Shown: piece after piece, positions 6,895 to 9,026 of the stretch
How the letters are laid out: every line of letters begins with the position of its first letter
Position numbering within the stretch: position 1 is the stretch's first letter
NCBI GenBank assembly: GCA_029858925.1
Contig: JAOUEB010000032.1
Coordinates: forward strand, 1 to 9,026
Reading direction: 5' to 3'
Source: Nitrospira sp.
Lineage (GTDB): Bacteria > Nitrospirota > Nitrospiria > Nitrospirales > Nitrospiraceae
Length of the DNA: 9,026 nt
Made by a program: the position numbers and the translations under genes
The notes under the pieces: model-generated
What the model saw: only the letters and a program-made list of their open reading frames with translations
What the model was told of the DNA's origin: nothing
Database searches by the model: none

Positions 6895-7887
6895 ATGCGT
6901 GATTATCTAGAATTTGAACAACCGTTGCGTGAGATTGAAGAAAAGATCGAGAAACTCTCCGCTGCGGCAGCTGGCGGCAAGACTTCAGCTCAAAGCGATA
7001 TCCGAAAACTCCGCACGAAGTTCGCGCAAGTCGAGTATGAACTCTACCAGAACCTGACTCCCTGGCAACGAACCCAACTGGCACGCCACTCGCTCCGTCC
7101 CAGCACGCTCGACTATATCAATGAATTGAGCCGCGACTTCTTGGAGTTTCATGGAGATCGCGCCTTCGGAGACGACCGGGCCATTGTGGGAGGCTTCGCG
7201 CGGTTCAACGATCGAACCGTGATGATGATTGGACATCAAAAAGGCAAAACGCTCAAGGAACGGATGCAGCGGAATTTCGGCATGCCCAACCCGGAAGGCT
7301 ACCGGAAGGCGCGCCGGCTCATGATGATGGCGGAAAAATTCAACCGGCCGATCATCACCTTCATCGACACACCGGGCGCCTATCCCGGCATCGGAGCCGA
7401 GGAGCGCGGGCAGGCTGAAGCCATCGCGCGAAACCTGTTTGTCATGTCTCGCTTGAGGGTTCCGATCATTTCCGTCATCATCGGCGAAGGCGGGAGCGGC
7501 GGCGCATTGGCATTAGGGGTATCGGATTGTGTCTTAATGCTGGAACATTCGGTGTATTCGGTGATTTCACCGGAAGGCTGTGCGGCCATTCTCTGGGACA
7601 ATCCTCAAAAAGTTCCCGACGCCGCAGCTGCGCTGAAAATGACGGCCAAGGACCTGCTTGAGTTTGGCGTGATCGACGATATTGTGCCTGAACCACTAGG
7701 CGGCGCGCATCGCGAACCAAAAGCCGTCTGCGCATTGGTCGGTAAAGCCCTGACGAATCAGTTCTTCAATCTGGCCGATCTTTCCGTTGAACAGCTTCTG
7801 GCCCACCGCGAACACAAATACCGCAAGATCGGCGCGGTCGCCGGACTGCCTCCGACGCAGCCTTGCGAAAGCGATTCAATCCAGTAG
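6895..7887 (+). CDS. accA: Acetyl-CoA carboxylase carboxyltransferase subunit alpha (AccA)
   Basis: With AccD it forms the carboxyltransferase that moves CO2 from carboxybiotin on AccB to acetyl-CoA, giving malonyl-CoA, the first committed step of fatty-acid synthesis in the cytoplasm. The 330 residues compare with 319 in E. coli. The N-terminal helical segment (about 5-55, EQPLREIEEKIEKL) is characteristic. The crotonase-like core holds HQKGKTLKER (114-123), FGMPNPEGYRKA (128-139), DTPGAYPGIGAEERGQ (158-173) and the glycine-rich GEGGSGGALALG (197-208), which is expected to shape the oxyanion hole. SPEGCAAILW (225-234) is also typical. The ribosome site TGGAGG is strong, but its spacer to ATG is only 3 bases. 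The gap to dnaE has no clear promoter or terminator, and dnaE-accA adjacency is also found in E. coli, so read-through from dnaE is likely. The stop is 2 bases from that of the convergent gene. Confidence 0.97.
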   Translation: MRDYLEFEQPLREIEEKIEKLSAAAAGGKTSAQSDIRKLRTKFAQVEYELYQNLTPWQRTQLARHSLRPSTLDYINELSRDFLEFHGDRAFGDDRAIVGGFARFNDRTVMMIGHQKGKTLKERMQRNFGMPNPEGYRKARRLMMMAEKFNRPIITFIDTPGAYPGIGAEERGQAEAIARNLFVMSRLRVPIISVIIGEGGSGGALALGVSDCVLMLEHSVYSVISPEGCAAILWDNPQKVPDAAAALKMTAKDLLEFGVIDDIVPEPLGGAHREPKAVCALVGKALTNQFFNLADLSVEQLLAHREHKYRKIGAVAGLPPTQPCESDSIQ

Positions 7888-7889
7888 CC

Positions 7890-8495
7890 TTATTGCTCTA
7901 ACAGCCCGGTTTCGATCAGCCGACATTCGATCGCGGATAATATTCTGCGCGCAAGTTCCTGGCGATAGGGCTCAAGCGCTGCATGTTCCAGATATCGATT
8001 GAGTGTTCGCGGCAACTTTCGCCACCACGCGCGCGCAGACATTCTCGCATGTTCCGCTGCAGACGGTTCACCGGAAAGAATCTTCCTGATCTCGCGCTCG
8101 AAAAATCCGACGTGCGTCAGCTCATCCTCAAGAATCGAGGTGAGGTCAGGGCGGAGATCGGCTAGTAAGAGCGCAAACTCGAGTCCGAGGGCTTCATATC
8201 CGAACAGTTGCACGGCGAGTGCCGGCCATTGCTGAGGCACAGACGGAAGCCGCCCGCGCTCATGCGCCCGATGGGCGAGTAGCGTTTCAAACTGGGCCAG
8301 GTGGCGTTGCTCATCCTCTTCGTGCTGCCGCAGAAACGTGCGGACGTTCGCCGGCACCTCTTGCAACTGCGATGACCGCACGGCCCAGAGCGCCATGGCT
8401 TCGGCCTTGAGAAACCGCTCCAACAACGCCGGCTCACACGACGACGGCAAGCGAAACGGCTCAGTCGAAGAATCTGCCTGTGGTATGCCCGTCAT
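7890..8495 (-). CDS. Ferritin-like four-helix di-iron protein, substrate unknown
   Basis: The 201-residue product has the ligand layout of ferritin-like di-iron proteins: E32 in helix 1 (KAEAMALWAV), E62-x-x-H65 in helix 2 (HEEDEQRHLAQFE), E101 or E106 in helix 3 (GYEALGLEFALLL), and E125-x-x-H128 in helix 4 (EDELTHVGFFE). It therefore probably binds two irons and acts as an oxidase, hydroxylase, peroxidase or iron-storage-like protein; which one cannot be read from sequence. There is no rubredoxin CxxC module, so it is not a classic rubrerythrin. No signal peptide or membrane segment is visible. After the four helices a basic, Trp-containing stretch (ARAWWRKLPRTLNRYLE, 154-170) leads to a C-terminal helix. 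The start is uncertain: ATG 8495 is chosen because the extra residues from ATG 8522 or GTG 8564 look unlike the domain. The gene abuts accA tail to tail. Confidence 0.78.
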   Translation of the reverse strand: MTGIPQADSSTEPFRLPSSCEPALLERFLKAEAMALWAVRSSQLQEVPANVRTFLRQHEEDEQRHLAQFETLLAHRAHERGRLPSVPQQWPALAVQLFGYEALGLEFALLLADLRPDLTSILEDELTHVGFFEREIRKILSGEPSAAEHARMSARAWWRKLPRTLNRYLEHAALEPYRQELARRILSAIECRLIETGLLEQ

Positions 8496-8675
8496 AGTCG
8501 ATCCGCATAGTACGCGATCCATTCCGTCGTGTCCAAGATCGCCACGTTGATGCACCGGGCGCACGGCCTCCCCGCCTGCGCAGTTTCATACATCTATTGC
8601 CAGAACCAACGACTTTTGAGACACTACGTACAGCTACGCACCAGATCGACGAGGAAGCCGCATCGCCGGTCCAAG

Positions 8676-8691
8676 TCGGTCCATCAACCGA
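8676..8691 (+). other. Small stem-loop just before the lipoprotein ribosome site
   Basis: TCGGT (8676-8680) pairs with ACCGA (8687-8691) around a 6-base loop, ending 4 bases before the GGAG ribosome site. Five pairs is a short stem; it could modulate translation or be chance. Confidence 0.25.
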
Positions 8692-8702
8692 TGATGGAGT
8701 TT

Positions 8703-9026
8703 ATGATGCACCCAACTGCTGTGAACCAGTCTCTTGGCGGTCGACGAACCACCAGCTGTATTCTTGCCAGCATCTTGCTGGCCGGAGTCGGCTGTGTCAG
8801 CCAGCATGCCTATGACCAGATCAAGGCCGAGCGTGATGAACTGACCCGCTCTCTTGATGCGGAACGCGCCGACATAAGCGACTTAGATCGGCATATTGCG
8901 GAGCTGCGAGCCGCAAATAGAGCCGAAGACGCCGCCGCGACCGAGTTTCGCGCGGCGATCCAACGAGACCAACATCTCAGCCAACGCACGAGTGAACAAC
9001 TGACGTCGCTGCAGACACAGGTGGCG
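8703..9026 (+). CDS. Coiled-coil outer-membrane lipoprotein, N-terminal part (cut by right edge), possibly OmpA family
   Basis: Only 108 codons are in the window and the frame is still open at 9026. A basic N-region (GGRRTT) precedes a hydrophobic stretch (CILASILLAGVG) and a lipobox-like site with Cys31 (LAGVGC), so signal peptidase II processing and lipid attachment are likely. Gly at -3 is tolerated but not ideal. After Cys31 the sequence VSQHAYDQIKAERDEL runs into a Leu/Glu/Arg/Ala-rich coiled coil to the end. In outer-membrane proteins this start commonly precedes a C-terminal OmpA/Pal peptidoglycan-binding domain, which would be outside the window, so the OmpA link is inference. GGAG (8696-8699) lies 3 bases from the first ATG (8703) and 6 from the second (8706), so the second may be the real start. 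The 207 bases back to the divergent di-iron gene hold no convincing promoter. Confidence 0.72.
   Translation, partial: MMHPTAVNQSLGGRRTTSCILASILLAGVGCVSQHAYDQIKAERDELTRSLDAERADISDLDRHIAELRAANRAEDAAATEFRAAIQRDQHLSQRTSEQLTSLQTQVA

Noticed and set aside
7888..7889. A bidirectional terminator between the convergent accA and di-iron genes.
   Set aside because: The stops are only 2 bases apart, and no inverted repeat with a T-run is seen around them.
8597..8815. Plus-strand 72-codon frame before and overlapping the lipoprotein start.
   Set aside because: It overlaps the lipoprotein gene in another frame, starts with TTG without a ribosome site, and ends without any recognisable domain.

Overview
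The window carries ordinary bacterial chromosomal DNA of moderately high G+C content. Gene content and protein style resemble a member of the Nitrospirota, such as a Nitrospira-like organism: pilT/pilU, dnaE-accA, a membrane-anchored monohaem cytochrome c, and an OmpA-type coiled-coil lipoprotein start. That assignment is an inference from general protein resemblance; no rRNA or marker gene here proves it. There are no tRNA or rRNA genes, insertion sequences, phage genes or CRISPR arrays.

Layout. (1) 1-1722, plus strand: the 3' half of a pilT-type retraction ATPase, cut by the left edge, followed 42 bases later by a complete pilU-type paralogue. (2) 1749-2938, minus strand: a small secreted Met/Lys-rich protein built of 14-residue repeats (2525-2938), then a hairpin and a promoter-like site, then a membrane-anchored monohaem cytochrome c (1749-2300) that converges on pilU. 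(3) 2939-3355: a gene-free gap of about 415 bases. It holds a 16-bp perfect palindrome and, at its right end, a near-consensus sigma70-type promoter aimed at dnaE. (4) 3356-7887, plus strand: dnaE (replicative DNA polymerase III alpha subunit) and accA (acetyl-CoA carboxylase carboxyltransferase alpha), a gene order also seen in E. coli. (5) 7890-8495, minus strand: a ferritin-like four-helix di-iron protein whose stop codon lies only 2 bases from that of accA. (6) 8703-9026, plus strand: the start of a lipoprotein with a coiled coil, cut by the right edge.

How the genes relate. PilT and PilU are expected to act together in type IV pilus retraction. DnaE and AccA are housekeeping proteins of replication and fatty-acid synthesis and may share the promoter upstream of dnaE. 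The cytochrome, the repeat protein, the di-iron protein and the lipoprotein have no clear functional link to these or to each other. I found no convincing new multi-gene system. The least explained element is the Met-rich heptad-repeat secreted protein with near-identical 42-bp DNA repeats.
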